A stretch of 64,000 nt of DNA from Reichenbachiella sp. (GCF_033344935.1 NZ_JAWPMM010000001.1:1226001-1290000), one strand, 5' to 3'. Numbered from the stretch's first letter, positions 26,959-34,360 are shown. Notes: a model not told the origin generated them from the letters alone. A program made the numbers and translations.

Positions 26959-27035
26959 AATAGACCAGTAAGGCCGCGCGTCAGTCTATTTTCTTAAGAG
27001 TGTGATGGAACGTGGAACCTTACTGACACACTCTT
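26959..27035 (-). terminator. Two hairpins downstream of the zeta-like toxin gene
   Basis: AAGAGTGTG (26996-27004) pairs with CACACTCTT (27027-27035), and AATAGAC (26959-26965) pairs with GTCTATT (26984-26990). Both lie between the toxin stop and the small membrane protein gene. The first lacks a clear U-run, so termination is only probable. Confidence 0.4.
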
Positions 27036-27062
27036 TAATTGTTTAGGCTAATGTAGTACTAC

Positions 27063-27662
27063 TTATCCCCAATTCGTCAATATATTTTGAATGTATTGTG
27101 AGAATGAAGGAGTCTCCATGAGTACTAGGTGATTGTTGTTTTTATATCCACATAAGGTATTTTGATAGTTGTCCTGACTTTCGTAAATACTTATGAGGTC
27201 AAATTCTTGATAATGGTTGTCGAGCATGTCTAGTCCTGCATAGAACCGCTCATGAATAGTTTCTACATCTACGAAATGCCCTTTCTTTTGCACACGTCTA
27301 TTTACTCGAAACTCTGCCTGTTTTGGAGAGGAGAGTCCGATGTAGATTAGATTGGTTTGAAGTCCTTCTGCTTTTGCCCTTCTGACATGATCAATTACGA
27401 GCGGATTATTGAAATTAGTTTCGAAAGCGAAGTGGTTTTTCTTACTAAATGCAAAGTCCAGTCCTTGATTGAATTTCTCTGTTATGCTATTTTTGACACC
27501 CTCTTCAATGACTGGGTCATATCCGAATTTTTTCCAGGCTGAATAAAATTCCTTGTCGAAATCAAAAGCTTCAATTCCAAAATCGGCAACTAAACTCTTG
27601 CTATGTGAGGACTTGCCAGCTCCATTAGGACCAGCTATAACTGTCAGGGTTGGAATGTTCAA
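27063..27662 (-). CDS. Zeta toxin-like P-loop kinase
   Basis: The 199-residue protein has Walker A VIAGPNGAGKSSHS at residues 8-21, FDFDKEFYSAW (the D-x-D/E region that binds the sugar substrate in zeta toxins), FAFETNF and an Arg-rich block RVNRRVQKKGHFVDVETIHERF. Zeta toxins phosphorylate UDP-N-acetylglucosamine, stalling cell-wall synthesis; related enzymes use other substrates. The only possible start is a TTG at 27662, whose bases overlap the TGA of the 55-residue gene just upstream (TTGA). Tight coupling to a small gene is typical of toxin-antitoxin pairs. Confidence 0.8.
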   Translation of the reverse strand: MNIPTLTVIAGPNGAGKSSHSKSLVADFGIEAFDFDKEFYSAWKKFGYDPVIEEGVKNSITEKFNQGLDFAFSKKNHFAFETNFNNPLVIDHVRRAKAEGLQTNLIYIGLSSPKQAEFRVNRRVQKKGHFVDVETIHERFYAGLDMLDNHYQEFDLISIYESQDNYQNTLCGYKNNNHLVLMETPSFSQYIQNILTNWG

Positions 27663-27826
27663 AGGGCTAGCTTGGTATTTCTACGAGGTAGTTTATTAGC
27701 CGAAATTTTTAGACTTGTATTAGAGAAAAAAGCTTCGTCTTCAGCTTTTAAAGCTGTCAAACTCTCATTCATAGCCTGTTGCTGACGAAGAAAAAAATCA
27801 GGAATATTTTTTTTCTCATTTTTCAT
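27659..27826 (-). CDS. Putative antitoxin of the zeta-like toxin (55 residues)
   Basis: An ATG at 27826 starts a 55-codon frame: MKNEKKNIPDFFLRQQQAMNES at the start, then LKAEDEAFF and a basic end with LPRRNTKLAL. The stop TGA at 27659-27661 overlaps the TTG start of the toxin gene by 2 bases. The protein is predicted helical and small, as epsilon-type or other zeta antitoxins are, but no named family is recognised. Position, size and overlap are the evidence; antitoxin activity is inference. Confidence 0.65.
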   Translation of the reverse strand: MKNEKKNIPDFFLRQQQAMNESLTALKAEDEAFFSNTSLKISANKLPRRNTKLAL

Positions 27827-27897
27827 ATAACAAAGATACGATTTTTGGTGGATATTCTTCGTTTGAGAAATGGATGATTTATTTTGAATAGGCTGAA

Positions 27898-28173
27898 TTA
27901 CCTCAGTTTAGACTCCCAATACTCGACTTCTCTGTCAAGCAGCATATATCGTTTAATCTTTTGGCGATACTGCCGATTAGAAGACATTTTGTACTGATGC
28001 TTACTCATTGAAGAGAGGTGGAAATTCTTGCACTTTTCACATTTGTACGGTCGTAACTTTGTGTTGTCTTCATTCTTTTTGTTTGCCTTGTTTATTTCAT
28101 TTCCTCTTTTTTGAGCCTCTTCTATATTTGAAAATACTTTCTTTGTACACTCATTCATAACATTACCAGTCAT
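27898..28173 (-). CDS. Small zinc-ribbon-like protein
   Basis: The 91-residue basic protein has RPYKCEKCKNFHLSS at residues 41-55 and a further His at KHQYK, a CxxC-x4-H type metal site. Basic helices surround it on both sides. Proteins of this shape are frequent on Bacteroidota mobile elements and may bind nucleic acid. It precedes the toxin module in the same direction, with a 71-bp gap to the antitoxin-like gene. Function unknown. Confidence 0.65.
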   Translation of the reverse strand: MTGNVMNECTKKVFSNIEEAQKRGNEINKANKKNEDNTKLRPYKCEKCKNFHLSSMSKHQYKMSSNRQYRQKIKRYMLLDREVEYWESKLR

Positions 28174-28237
28174 TTTTTGAAAACCAAACCATATTTGAGA
28201 CCTGTTTTAGTAACTAACACTCTATAATTCCAGTGAC

Positions 28238-28381
28238 TCATGAGTCAGTATTTTTTCTATGAGACTTTTGTGACTCGGAGTATTCCTTGAAATGATAAAT
28301 CAGTAGCACTACTGAAGGAATAATGATCGAAAAACCAACCAGCGTTATGATTATGATTTCAAATATTTCTTGTTTTTCCAT
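28238..28381 (-). CDS. Small single-helix membrane protein (47 residues)
   Basis: An ATG at 28381 opens a 47-codon frame with TGA at 28238. The product has a short acidic start (MEKQEIFEI), one hydrophobic helix of about 25 residues (IIIITLVGFSIIIPSVVLLIY) and a charged tail rich in Ser, Lys and His. It resembles the 40-residue protein at 29428 in its start (MEKIFEII). It reads in the same direction as its neighbours, 49 bp after the PD-(D/E)XK gene. Coding status rests on composition and position. Confidence 0.45.
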   Translation of the reverse strand: MEKQEIFEIIIITLVGFSIIIPSVVLLIYHFKEYSESQKSHRKNTDS

Positions 28382-28430
28382 ATCAGAATTCCTCTTTGTT
28401 TAGATTGGATAGGGGTTAACGTAACTGAAA

Positions 28431-29045
28431 TTAGTTCGATTCTGGGTTTAAACCTTCAATTATTGCGTTTTCGATATACTGAAGAGAGTTGTCATCTTGA
28501 TTAATGCGTATGCTTTGACATTTAGAAAAAGATGAAATTTGCAGACCATTGAGCGGGTGCAGCTCATAAGTATGGTTAACTATACTTATGTTTTTCTGAC
28601 AATACAACATTGTATAAAAAGAATCACCATAAGTCCAATGATTCATCTTTCCAACGAGATGACAATGAAACCTTAGTTTTTTATTCTTGAGTAAACCGTT
28701 GAAAACCTTATTTCGTTTGAAGTAGGCTTCAACATAATTTCTATACCTGAGAATTTGACTTAGGGCATCTAGTCTGACCTCGTCCTTTTTGAGCTCAAAG
28801 ATGTGTACATCAAAGAAAATCAACTTTTTATATCTGGTCATATGAAATGCCATAATATCTGGTATGTAGATATTTTCTATTCCTAGACGTACCTCTTTTT
28901 CAATAATGAGATTTTCTATTTTGCTCCCTTCTTCTAGAGCTTCAGGGATTAGTTCCTTTTCAATTAATGATCTTCCGTCATCATCACCCAGAAGAAGTGC
29001 GTTTTGTAAATCAACTTCGTGAAAAAATTGTGTGTCAATCTTCAT
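28431..29045 (-). CDS. PD-(D/E)XK nuclease-like protein (DUF91/NucS-like pattern)
   Basis: The 204-residue protein has a candidate nuclease core: IIEKEVRLGIENIYIPDIMAF-type region with Glu51 and Asp63, Glu84-x-Lys86 in HIFELKKDEV, and a following helix ALSQILRYRNYV with a conserved Gln and Tyr, as in the NucS/DUF91 group. The second half (110-204) is unassigned. It sits in the leftward gene block between small membrane proteins and the M48-like gene. It could process DNA for transfer or act in defence; neither is shown. Confidence 0.65.
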   Translation of the reverse strand: MKIDTQFFHEVDLQNALLLGDDDGRSLIEKELIPEALEEGSKIENLIIEKEVRLGIENIYIPDIMAFHMTRYKKLIFFDVHIFELKKDEVRLDALSQILRYRNYVEAYFKRNKVFNGLLKNKKLRFHCHLVGKMNHWTYGDSFYTMLYCQKNISIVNHTYELHPLNGLQISSFSKCQSIRINQDDNSLQYIENAIIEGLNPESN

Positions 29046-29112
29046 AATATTTGTATTTAGTTAAAATTCATTGCGTGTCAGCGAGATTCTCCAATTCAAA
29101 AACGTTTCTTTT

Positions 29113-29268
29113 TCATTTATTTGATTCGTCAATTTTCCTAATGACCTGTAATTCCTTGTCGACTTTCAGTGTAATTCTGTCAGATATTTGTCTCAGATCG
29201 ATTTGAGAAAGCAAGCCCACTTTAGCCACATATTCAACTTTAATTTGTTTGTTTTTAGGTGTTTTCAT
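29113..29268 (-). CDS. Small basic hypothetical protein (51 residues)
   Basis: ATG at 29268, TGA at 29113. The product starts MKTPKNKQIKVEYVAKVG and continues with amphipathic helices (LLSQIDLRQISDRI). The basic strand followed by helices could be a ribbon-helix-helix type DNA-binding fold, but no motif proves it. It follows a 160-bp spacer that carries three palindromic GTTACTAA-type motifs and precedes the nuclease-like gene by 67 bp. Confidence 0.45.
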   Translation of the reverse strand: MKTPKNKQIKVEYVAKVGLLSQIDLRQISDRITLKVDKELQVIRKIDESNK

Positions 29269-29293
29269 AATGGTAATATCTTATTGACATGCT

Positions 29294-29395
29294 GTTACTA
29301 ACTACTCACACTAATTGATGATTTAATTATTAAAATGTTCGATTGTAGCCTGTAAATACACATCCTGTTAGCTAAAAAAGAGTGTTGTTACTAAT
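29294..29395. promoter_or_regulatory. Repeated GTTACTAA palindromes in a leader region
   Basis: GTTACTAAC (29294-29302), TTAGCTAA (29368-29375) and GTTACTAAT (29387-29395) lie in the spacer before the 51-residue gene. The first and third sit in longer imperfect direct repeats that continue with CTCACA and an AT-rich tail. A related palindrome TTAGTAACTAA lies at 28207-28217. They may be operators for an element regulator. Confidence 0.4.
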
Positions 29396-29427
29396 TCCTC
29401 ACATTTTTTGATTCAATTAATCTTCTG

Positions 29428-29550
29428 TTAAAAGTGTTTCTTAAGCCATGAGAAGCAATACAGAGCTCCAATTACTAAGATTATTAATACGACTAAATAG
29501 AACTGAGCCTGTTCCAAAAAATCATGAATGATTTCAAAAATTTTCTCCAT
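29428..29550 (-). CDS. Small single-helix membrane protein (40 residues)
   Basis: ATG at 29550, TAA at 29428. The product begins MEKIFEIIHDFLEQAQF, has one hydrophobic helix (YLVVLIILVIGALYCF) and ends WLKKHF. Its start overlaps the 3' end of the M48-like gene by 17 bp, which suggests translational coupling. Together with the 46- and 47-residue proteins it forms a set of tiny membrane proteins in this element. Function unknown. Confidence 0.5.
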   Translation of the reverse strand: MEKIFEIIHDFLEQAQFYLVVLIILVIGALYCFSWLKKHF

Positions 29551-30409
29551 GCTGAGGTTGATTAAAGCGGTTAAAAGAATTTGTAAACTTTTCTATGGCC
29601 AGCAGTCTGCTTGATGTAGATGGGCTAGAATCTGTCATTTTCGACCAGAAAGATTTTTTTTGTTCCAAATGACGGATTTGCTCCAGAAAAGATTTTAGCC
29701 CATCACTAAATCCATGCATAACTGCATATTGATCTGCTCTGTAAACGTTTGATTTTAACACCTGTCTTTCTATCAATGAAAGTATTGAAGATAAAGCACT
29801 TAAAGGTATCCAATAGATAAGCATCAACAGGCTAAAGAATAAACTGACAACTGGTATTTTTTGGACGAATTCTAAAACATAATTGAGCATATTCGATACA
29901 ATAATCATTGGTTGTGATGCAAACTCAATCATTATGTTGAACTTCGAATCTCCATTTACATAGTGCCCAATTTCACACGCCAAAATAGCCTGTAATTCTC
30001 TTTCTCCTGAATTATTTAACAGACCAGTAGAGACCAAAATACTGTCTCCAATAATCATTGCACTTTGATCTAATTCATCGTCGATAATACTAAGTGATAT
30101 CTCCTTATAGAATCTGCATGATTTTACCACTTCCTGAACTGCTGGAAGTAAAACTTCTGCCTCATTTTGTGTAGGACGTCTTGCTCCCTTAAGGTAGATC
30201 AGAAATGAAGATAACTTAGGTGATAATAGACTCAATCCAAGATACATGGATAATACAATGGTCAGATAAAGAACCTGATCATGAAGGCTAATATTCACAA
30301 AAAAGAGGCAGATCATCCGAATAAAAAATAATACCAGGAAGATTGGTATGGCAGAATTCACAATAAACCTAAAAGTGAATAATAGCAATCGTTTTATAAA
30401 TGTAATCAT
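29534..30409 (-). CDS. Membrane M48-like protein with a degenerate zinc site
   Basis: The 291-residue protein has two N-terminal membrane helices (about 10-38 and 45-70), a domain with the M48 pattern (SAMIIGDSILVSTGLLNN, then ELQAILACEIGHYVNGDSK), two more hydrophobic helices (about 180-215), and the VYRADQYAVMHG and PSTSSRLLAI blocks. M48 proteases such as HtpX use HExxH and a Glu in EADxxA. Here the first His is Cys145 (CEIGH) and the third-ligand Glu is Arg, so protease activity is doubtful. It may be a structural partner of the ATPase encoded 2 bp upstream. Confidence 0.75.
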   Translation of the reverse strand: MITFIKRLLLFTFRFIVNSAIPIFLVLFFIRMICLFFVNISLHDQVLYLTIVLSMYLGLSLLSPKLSSFLIYLKGARRPTQNEAEVLLPAVQEVVKSCRFYKEISLSIIDDELDQSAMIIGDSILVSTGLLNNSGERELQAILACEIGHYVNGDSKFNIMIEFASQPMIIVSNMLNYVLEFVQKIPVVSLFFSLLMLIYWIPLSALSSILSLIERQVLKSNVYRADQYAVMHGFSDGLKSFLEQIRHLEQKKSFWSKMTDSSPSTSSRLLAIEKFTNSFNRFNQPQHGENF

Positions 30410-30411
30410 AG

Positions 30412-31740
30412 CTATAAATAGTTGATTTTGACTTTTTTAATCACTGATGAATCTTTGATATTTATAAAGCATTCTCCAACACCAAGAGTTTTTAGATCGT
30501 CAGGATGTACAAAAAATTCACGTGTACTCCTGACTGATCCTGCAGGTGCGGTCTCTTCATTTTTAAGTTGTCTGGTAATTTGAATGTTTTTTTTAGTGCC
30601 GAAATACTTACTAATATCTTCAGCAGTTTTGTTGCTATGGACTCTATGAGAAATGAGCATATTAGCATTGTTTAAAATTTGATCCGACCACTCTCTTAAG
30701 TCTTCTAGAGATTGAGTCCCAACCATCGTGTGTGCGCCAAATTCTCTACCTTGATTAATGAGGTTGAGCACTTGACCACCGGCAAAAACGCTGAATTCAT
30801 CGAAGATTAAAAGAACAGGTTTTCTAGTTCTTTCAATACTGGATTTAATGTCGTTGATCACAACTTTTCCAATGAAAGAGGAAAATTCAGGAAACTTTAA
30901 AGCAGGCAATGCAAAATATGCAACACCATTATTTTCAATGATCTTATCAAGTTCAATGGTGTCATTATTGTATTCTGACAGATAGCTACCAAAATCGCTG
31001 TTTATGATTAAGGAAAGATGACTATATAAGCCTTTGAGCTCACTACTTTTGGTATTAGAGGAGAAGTAAATGATTTTTTCAATTAAGTCACTTTGGGCAT
31101 TTCTGGCTTCCTTTAGAAAGGTAGTAATATCCAACATTTTCAAAATGGCTTCAAGTGTTAATTGTTCGCCCTGGGCTATGAGGAACTTTAAGACTAGTTG
31201 AATATAATCGCTGGCCAGAGTTTTATAGTAATCACTTTCCCACTCATCTTTGATGCAAATTATTCTATCTTTGACCTCACTTGGCGTTCCTTTTAAGAAA
31301 TTATAAGAAGAATATCCTAAACAGTTGAATCCTTTTATTTTTCCTTTTGCCTGACTGTCAAGAAAGTGAATCAAGCCATCTGAAGGTTTGCCGTCAACAT
31401 AAATCACAGGAAAAGATTGTTCAATAAATGCCTTGACTACATTTTTGATTGTTACTGTTTTTCCAGCTCCGGTCGTTCCTAACAATAAGCAGAATTTACT
31501 AAAGTGATCATAGGTTAAATTGAATGGAATTGAACCGTTGATTCCTAGTTGAAACTCATGAGAATTCGACTGCGGTTCGTTCGAATCACCATCCATTTTC
31601 ACGGAGACTCTGGTGCTTTTTATCTGGCTATTCAGTACTAGGACTATGATTCCTACTAGTATTAGAGAAATAGTGATGAAAAACTCTTGATAACCCAAAC
31701 TTTCAAACCAAGTCTCGAACTTCGATAAAGTCATATTCAT
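30412..31740 (-). CDS. VirD4/TraD-like (HerA/FtsK superfamily) membrane ATPase
   Basis: The 442-residue protein has one N-terminal membrane helix (about 18-38). Walker A is LLLGTTGAGKTVTI near residue 90, and Walker B is LLIFDEFSVFAGG near 308, followed by LINQGREFGAHTMVGTQSLEDL, typical of coupling proteins that pump DNA or proteins (TraG/TraD, TraM-recognition region). The all-alpha domain is reduced. It overlaps the upstream winged-helix gene by 38 bp and the M48-like gene follows by 2 bp. It would work as a hexameric motor at the inner membrane; substrate unknown because no relaxase is found. Confidence 0.8.
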   Translation of the reverse strand: MNMTLSKFETWFESLGYQEFFITISLILVGIIVLVLNSQIKSTRVSVKMDGDSNEPQSNSHEFQLGINGSIPFNLTYDHFSKFCLLLGTTGAGKTVTIKNVVKAFIEQSFPVIYVDGKPSDGLIHFLDSQAKGKIKGFNCLGYSSYNFLKGTPSEVKDRIICIKDEWESDYYKTLASDYIQLVLKFLIAQGEQLTLEAILKMLDITTFLKEARNAQSDLIEKIIYFSSNTKSSELKGLYSHLSLIINSDFGSYLSEYNNDTIELDKIIENNGVAYFALPALKFPEFSSFIGKVVINDIKSSIERTRKPVLLIFDEFSVFAGGQVLNLINQGREFGAHTMVGTQSLEDLREWSDQILNNANMLISHRVHSNKTAEDISKYFGTKKNIQITRQLKNEETAPAGSVRSTREFFVHPDDLKTLGVGECFINIKDSSVIKKVKINYL

Positions 31741-32281
31741 GATAAATTGATTCTATATATGTTTTTAAGGATTTTGGAACGAAGTAGATTACCTTTTTTA
31801 TGAAAACCGTTTTTAGATAGAAATTCCTAATCGCTTCCATCCTTGTTTTTGACTTTCGGCTTAGCTCTACTTCTATTGATATTTGCTCCCCTGAATATTT
31901 AATAAGCAGATCCGGAAAATGCTCTAGATCCACAGACTTTCTTATTTCTCGTTCAGTCATAAAACTTTCAATTTGCATTTCATCCCTTATGTTGAGAAAT
32001 ACGTCTAATATTTTTAGATCATGCTTTAAACTGGCTATATGTAACTCTCTCAATTTCTCCTGATTCGTGAATTTTGCACCTTCAGAAGTACACAGATATA
32101 TTCCTGGTTCATTATGAAATACTCGTACCAATTCGACCATTCCAGATTTTTTTAACCTCTGCATAATCTGATAAGTTCTGACTTTTGACACCTCCAAATA
32201 CGCTGCTATCTGATCAGTATTTACTTTCCCAAATCGATTGATAAATTTTAATATTTTGATATCTCTTTTTGTCATATTCAA
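31703..32281 (-). CDS. Replication-relaxation family winged-helix protein
   Basis: The 192-residue protein starts with a winged helix: RDIKILKFINRFGKVNTDQIAAYLEVSKVRTYQIM-type sequence (residues 4-40), then a wing. The C-terminal domain (about 80-192) includes HDLKILDVFLNI, FPDLLIKYSGEQISIEVELSRKSKTR and a Tyr-rich helix, the pattern of the replication-relaxation family found on plasmids and conjugative elements. The IEVELSRKSK block looks like a nuclease-fold remnant or active site. It overlaps the coupling-type ATPase gene by 38 bp. Its role may be to load DNA onto that ATPase. Confidence 0.75.
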   Translation of the reverse strand: MNMTKRDIKILKFINRFGKVNTDQIAAYLEVSKVRTYQIMQRLKKSGMVELVRVFHNEPGIYLCTSEGAKFTNQEKLRELHIASLKHDLKILDVFLNIRDEMQIESFMTEREIRKSVDLEHFPDLLIKYSGEQISIEVELSRKSKTRMEAIRNFYLKTVFIKKVIYFVPKSLKTYIESIYHEYDFIEVRDLV

Positions 32282-32304
32282 CAGCTTAGCCTATTACTCA
32301 TTTA

Positions 32305-32509
32305 TTTAATTTTCTTACTCTTACCCTCGCTTCTTTCACCTCTTTATTTTCCCATATTTTGTTTCTTCACTTTTCCACTATCCTTCTTCTTCTTCACCCC
32401 TTCAATTCTTTTATATCTACACTCATTACTTCCATATCCTTTTCCTTCATTTCTTCATTTTTATTGTAGCACTCATTACCACTTTCTCTTCTTCCCACTC
32501 CTAACCCCT
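32305..32509 (+). other. Long pyrimidine-rich tract
   Basis: About 200 bases of the top strand are almost all C and T with scattered A and very few G. This is the leader of the leftward winged-helix gene, so its RNA would be purine-rich. The stretch 32282-32701 has no gene I can support. It may be a replication or transfer start, an unstructured leader, or simply skewed sequence. Confidence 0.5.
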
Positions 32510-32543
32510 TGCGCATCGTAGAGTGTGAGGGGTTAGGAGTGGG
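32494..32543. repeat. 16-bp perfect inverted repeat (hairpin)
   Basis: CCCACTCCTAACCCCT (32494-32509) is the exact reverse complement of 32528-32543, with an 18-base loop. Beyond three unpaired G the pairing continues with TCTCTT/AAGAGA. It lies at the end of the pyrimidine tract, between the lipoprotein gene and the winged-helix gene. It could be a terminator without a U-run, or a REP-like or origin hairpin. Confidence 0.7.
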
Positions 32544-32701
32544 GGGAAGAGATATTTTTATGAATGTGTGCGATTCCATGGTTTTATAAGGTTTTTTGTT
32601 CTTATCATTTCTATAATTGAAATATTGAGTGAATTATAGATTGTATTATTGGATAGAATGAGGAATGATATTTTCATAAGCAAGTACCTTGAGATTCTAA
32701 T

Positions 32702-33223
32702 TCAATGGTTTTTTTCTTCGGGTACAGTGCCACCAAATAGTACAATTCTTCCGCAAAAGGTATGTATTATTGTTTCGTATCTTCCTTCAATTCCACCTTT
32801 AGGAATTATGATTACTCTTGATTCAGGACATATAGTTTGACAACCTATCTTGATAAGCTTTTCGCTAGGGAGCTCTCGTATTTCGTAATTGATTGTCATA
32901 CGAAAAGGCACTTCTTCCACAATCACATAATCTGCTTCATCATTCCATGAAATGTTTACATGAGCAGGATCTAAATCCCAATAGTCGCAATCGAAGCCTG
33001 AGTATCTCCAATTAAATTTTGTGGAATCGTAATTGAGAAAGCAGTGTTCTCCGAATGATTGATAGCCACATGAGATTGGGGCCGATACGCTTTCATCAAT
33101 AATCATGGGGTTTCCTGGATTAGGAATATCGCTCGAACAACTGAGGCACACCCATAGAAAGAGCAGCAACATTACGACCTCTATAAATATTATACCTTTG
33201 AGAAATTTGATTTTTGATTCCAT
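32702..33223 (-). CDS. Hypothetical lipoprotein
   Basis: The 173-residue protein has a long hydrophobic signal (residues 8-28) ending in a lipobox LSCSS (Cys29). The mature part has at least five cysteines (CGYQSFGEHC, FDCDYW, GCQTIC, TFCGR), suggesting disulfides in the periplasm, and many Asp and Glu. I do not recognise the family. It lies 7 bp downstream of the membrane zinc-finger gene in the same direction, so the two are probably cotranscribed. Confidence 0.6.
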   Translation of the reverse strand: MESKIKFLKGIIFIEVVMLLLFLWVCLSCSSDIPNPGNPMIIDESVSAPISCGYQSFGEHCFLNYDSTKFNWRYSGFDCDYWDLDPAHVNISWNDEADYVIVEEVPFRMTINYEIRELPSEKLIKIGCQTICPESRVIIIPKGGIEGRYETIIHTFCGRIVLFGGTVPEEKNH

Positions 33224-33230
33224 GATATGG

Positions 33231-33923
33231 TTAGTTTTTAGTTAAAAGATTTATTTCTGCCGAATTTTTTGCTTGAACCCTGCAACCTCTTAAGTGGCCA
33301 TTTCTTTGATTTGAGTTCTCAAATTCTCTAGCACATCGAGGGCAAACTTTTGGGTCTTGCTTTGCTACGATCTCGCTTAGTTTGGCTTGTTCTTGGCTAA
33401 TAGCTTGCTTTAGCTGGCTTCCTTCTTGCTTGAGGTTAGCTAAGTTTTGGATGGATTTAGCTAGGGATGCTTCAATTCCTTCTAGTTTCTGGCTTTCGTT
33501 CCACTTGGAAATGAAAAGATGATTGTAGGCGTAGTCAAATACACCAAAGAACAAAGTGATTACACATTTGAATGCTAGAACTAGTTTACTATTCTCAATA
33601 CTTTCTCCATTCATTAACTCATGATCCCACACCTTCCAGAAATAGGCATTAATGAAAAGGGTGAAGATGAACATGATCCATTTGATCCAATCACCGGAGC
33701 TCTTCTCACTTAATTTGAACCTATCGATATGTGAACTGAAAACGAGTAACGAGAAGACAACCACTAGAGCCACAAGGCAAGAAGCAATAAGTCGCGTATT
33801 TTCACTTAGCGGTAAGTATCTGAAGAATAGAGATTGAACTTCGAAGTATCGATAAATAACGAATACAACTAACCCTAATACAACAGCATCAAATCCAGTA
33901 AGAAAACTCGCAAGTCGGTTCAT
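33231..33923 (-). CDS. Membrane protein with coiled coil and C-terminal C2HC zinc finger
   Basis: The 230-residue protein has four hydrophobic helices (about 8-28, 43-63, 83-97, 115-133). A coiled coil follows (about 142-190, rich in Leu, Gln and Ala), then a zinc finger CPRCAREFENSNQRNGHLRGC (Cys-x2-Cys-x12-His-x4-Cys) at about 193-214. The finger is cytoplasmic if the helix count is right, so the protein could tether DNA or another protein to the membrane. It is upstream of the lipoprotein gene by 7 bp. I know no named family with this order. Confidence 0.65.
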   Translation of the reverse strand: MNRLASFLTGFDAVVLGLVVFVIYRYFEVQSLFFRYLPLSENTRLIASCLVALVVVFSLLVFSSHIDRFKLSEKSSGDWIKWIMFIFTLFINAYFWKVWDHELMNGESIENSKLVLAFKCVITLFFGVFDYAYNHLFISKWNESQKLEGIEASLAKSIQNLANLKQEGSQLKQAISQEQAKLSEIVAKQDPKVCPRCAREFENSNQRNGHLRGCRVQAKNSAEINLLTKN

Positions 33924-34133
33924 AATTTGTTGGTTTTGATTCCTGGAGGCAGACCACCTTCATAGATCGCACAGTAAATCATAATTAATTAAGCTGCTGG
34001 TCTCCCAGTTATGTTTGATCTAATCAGGTGGCAATTGCCTTCCAAGAGTCATCATGTTAATTCAAGTGGTGTCCTTTCGGACTTTTTTAAAGTGGATTTT
34101 TTAGGCATGGAGCAACTCAGAATAGTTAGAAAA

Positions 34134-34158
34134 GAACCCAGTTGATCAGGCTGGGTTC
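34134..34158 (-). terminator. Probable terminator of the vapE-side transcript
   Basis: GAACCCAG pairs with CTGGGTTC around a 9-base loop; on the bottom strand the hairpin is followed by TTTTCTAAC. It lies about 205 bp after the VapE-type stop and before the membrane zinc-finger gene. The rest of 33924-34363 has no supported gene. Confidence 0.5.
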
Positions 34159-34279
34159 ACAACTTATAAGGAGTTGCCAACCTGCAGACTATTCGTCATT
34201 GCACTGTGCTATCCCTCAGAGAGTTGCTTCCCAGCAGAGCTCAAATCTGTTTCACACAGTATTTTTAATTTCATGAAAA

Positions 34280-34360
34280 GACAGATGGTTACCTGTCTTA
34301 GTTACTTAGTAGATATTAAGACACTAAGTAACTTTCAGATATTCTTACTTACTTATGTAA
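34280..34360. repeat. Cluster of short palindromes, candidate origin or operator region
   Basis: Within about 80 bases lie GACAG/CTGTC arms (34280-34297), a perfect 10-bp inverted repeat AGTTACTTAG (34300-34309) with CTAAGTAACT (34324-34333), and a CTTACTTATGTAAG palindrome beyond. The block touches the 3' end of the VapE-type gene. Clustered short repeats beside a replication-type NTPase gene are often an origin; this is inference. Confidence 0.45.

Noticed and set aside
32394-32579. 61-codon leftward frame across the hairpin and pyrimidine tract
   Set aside because: Composition follows the skewed DNA and the inverted repeat; no domain, and not protein-like.
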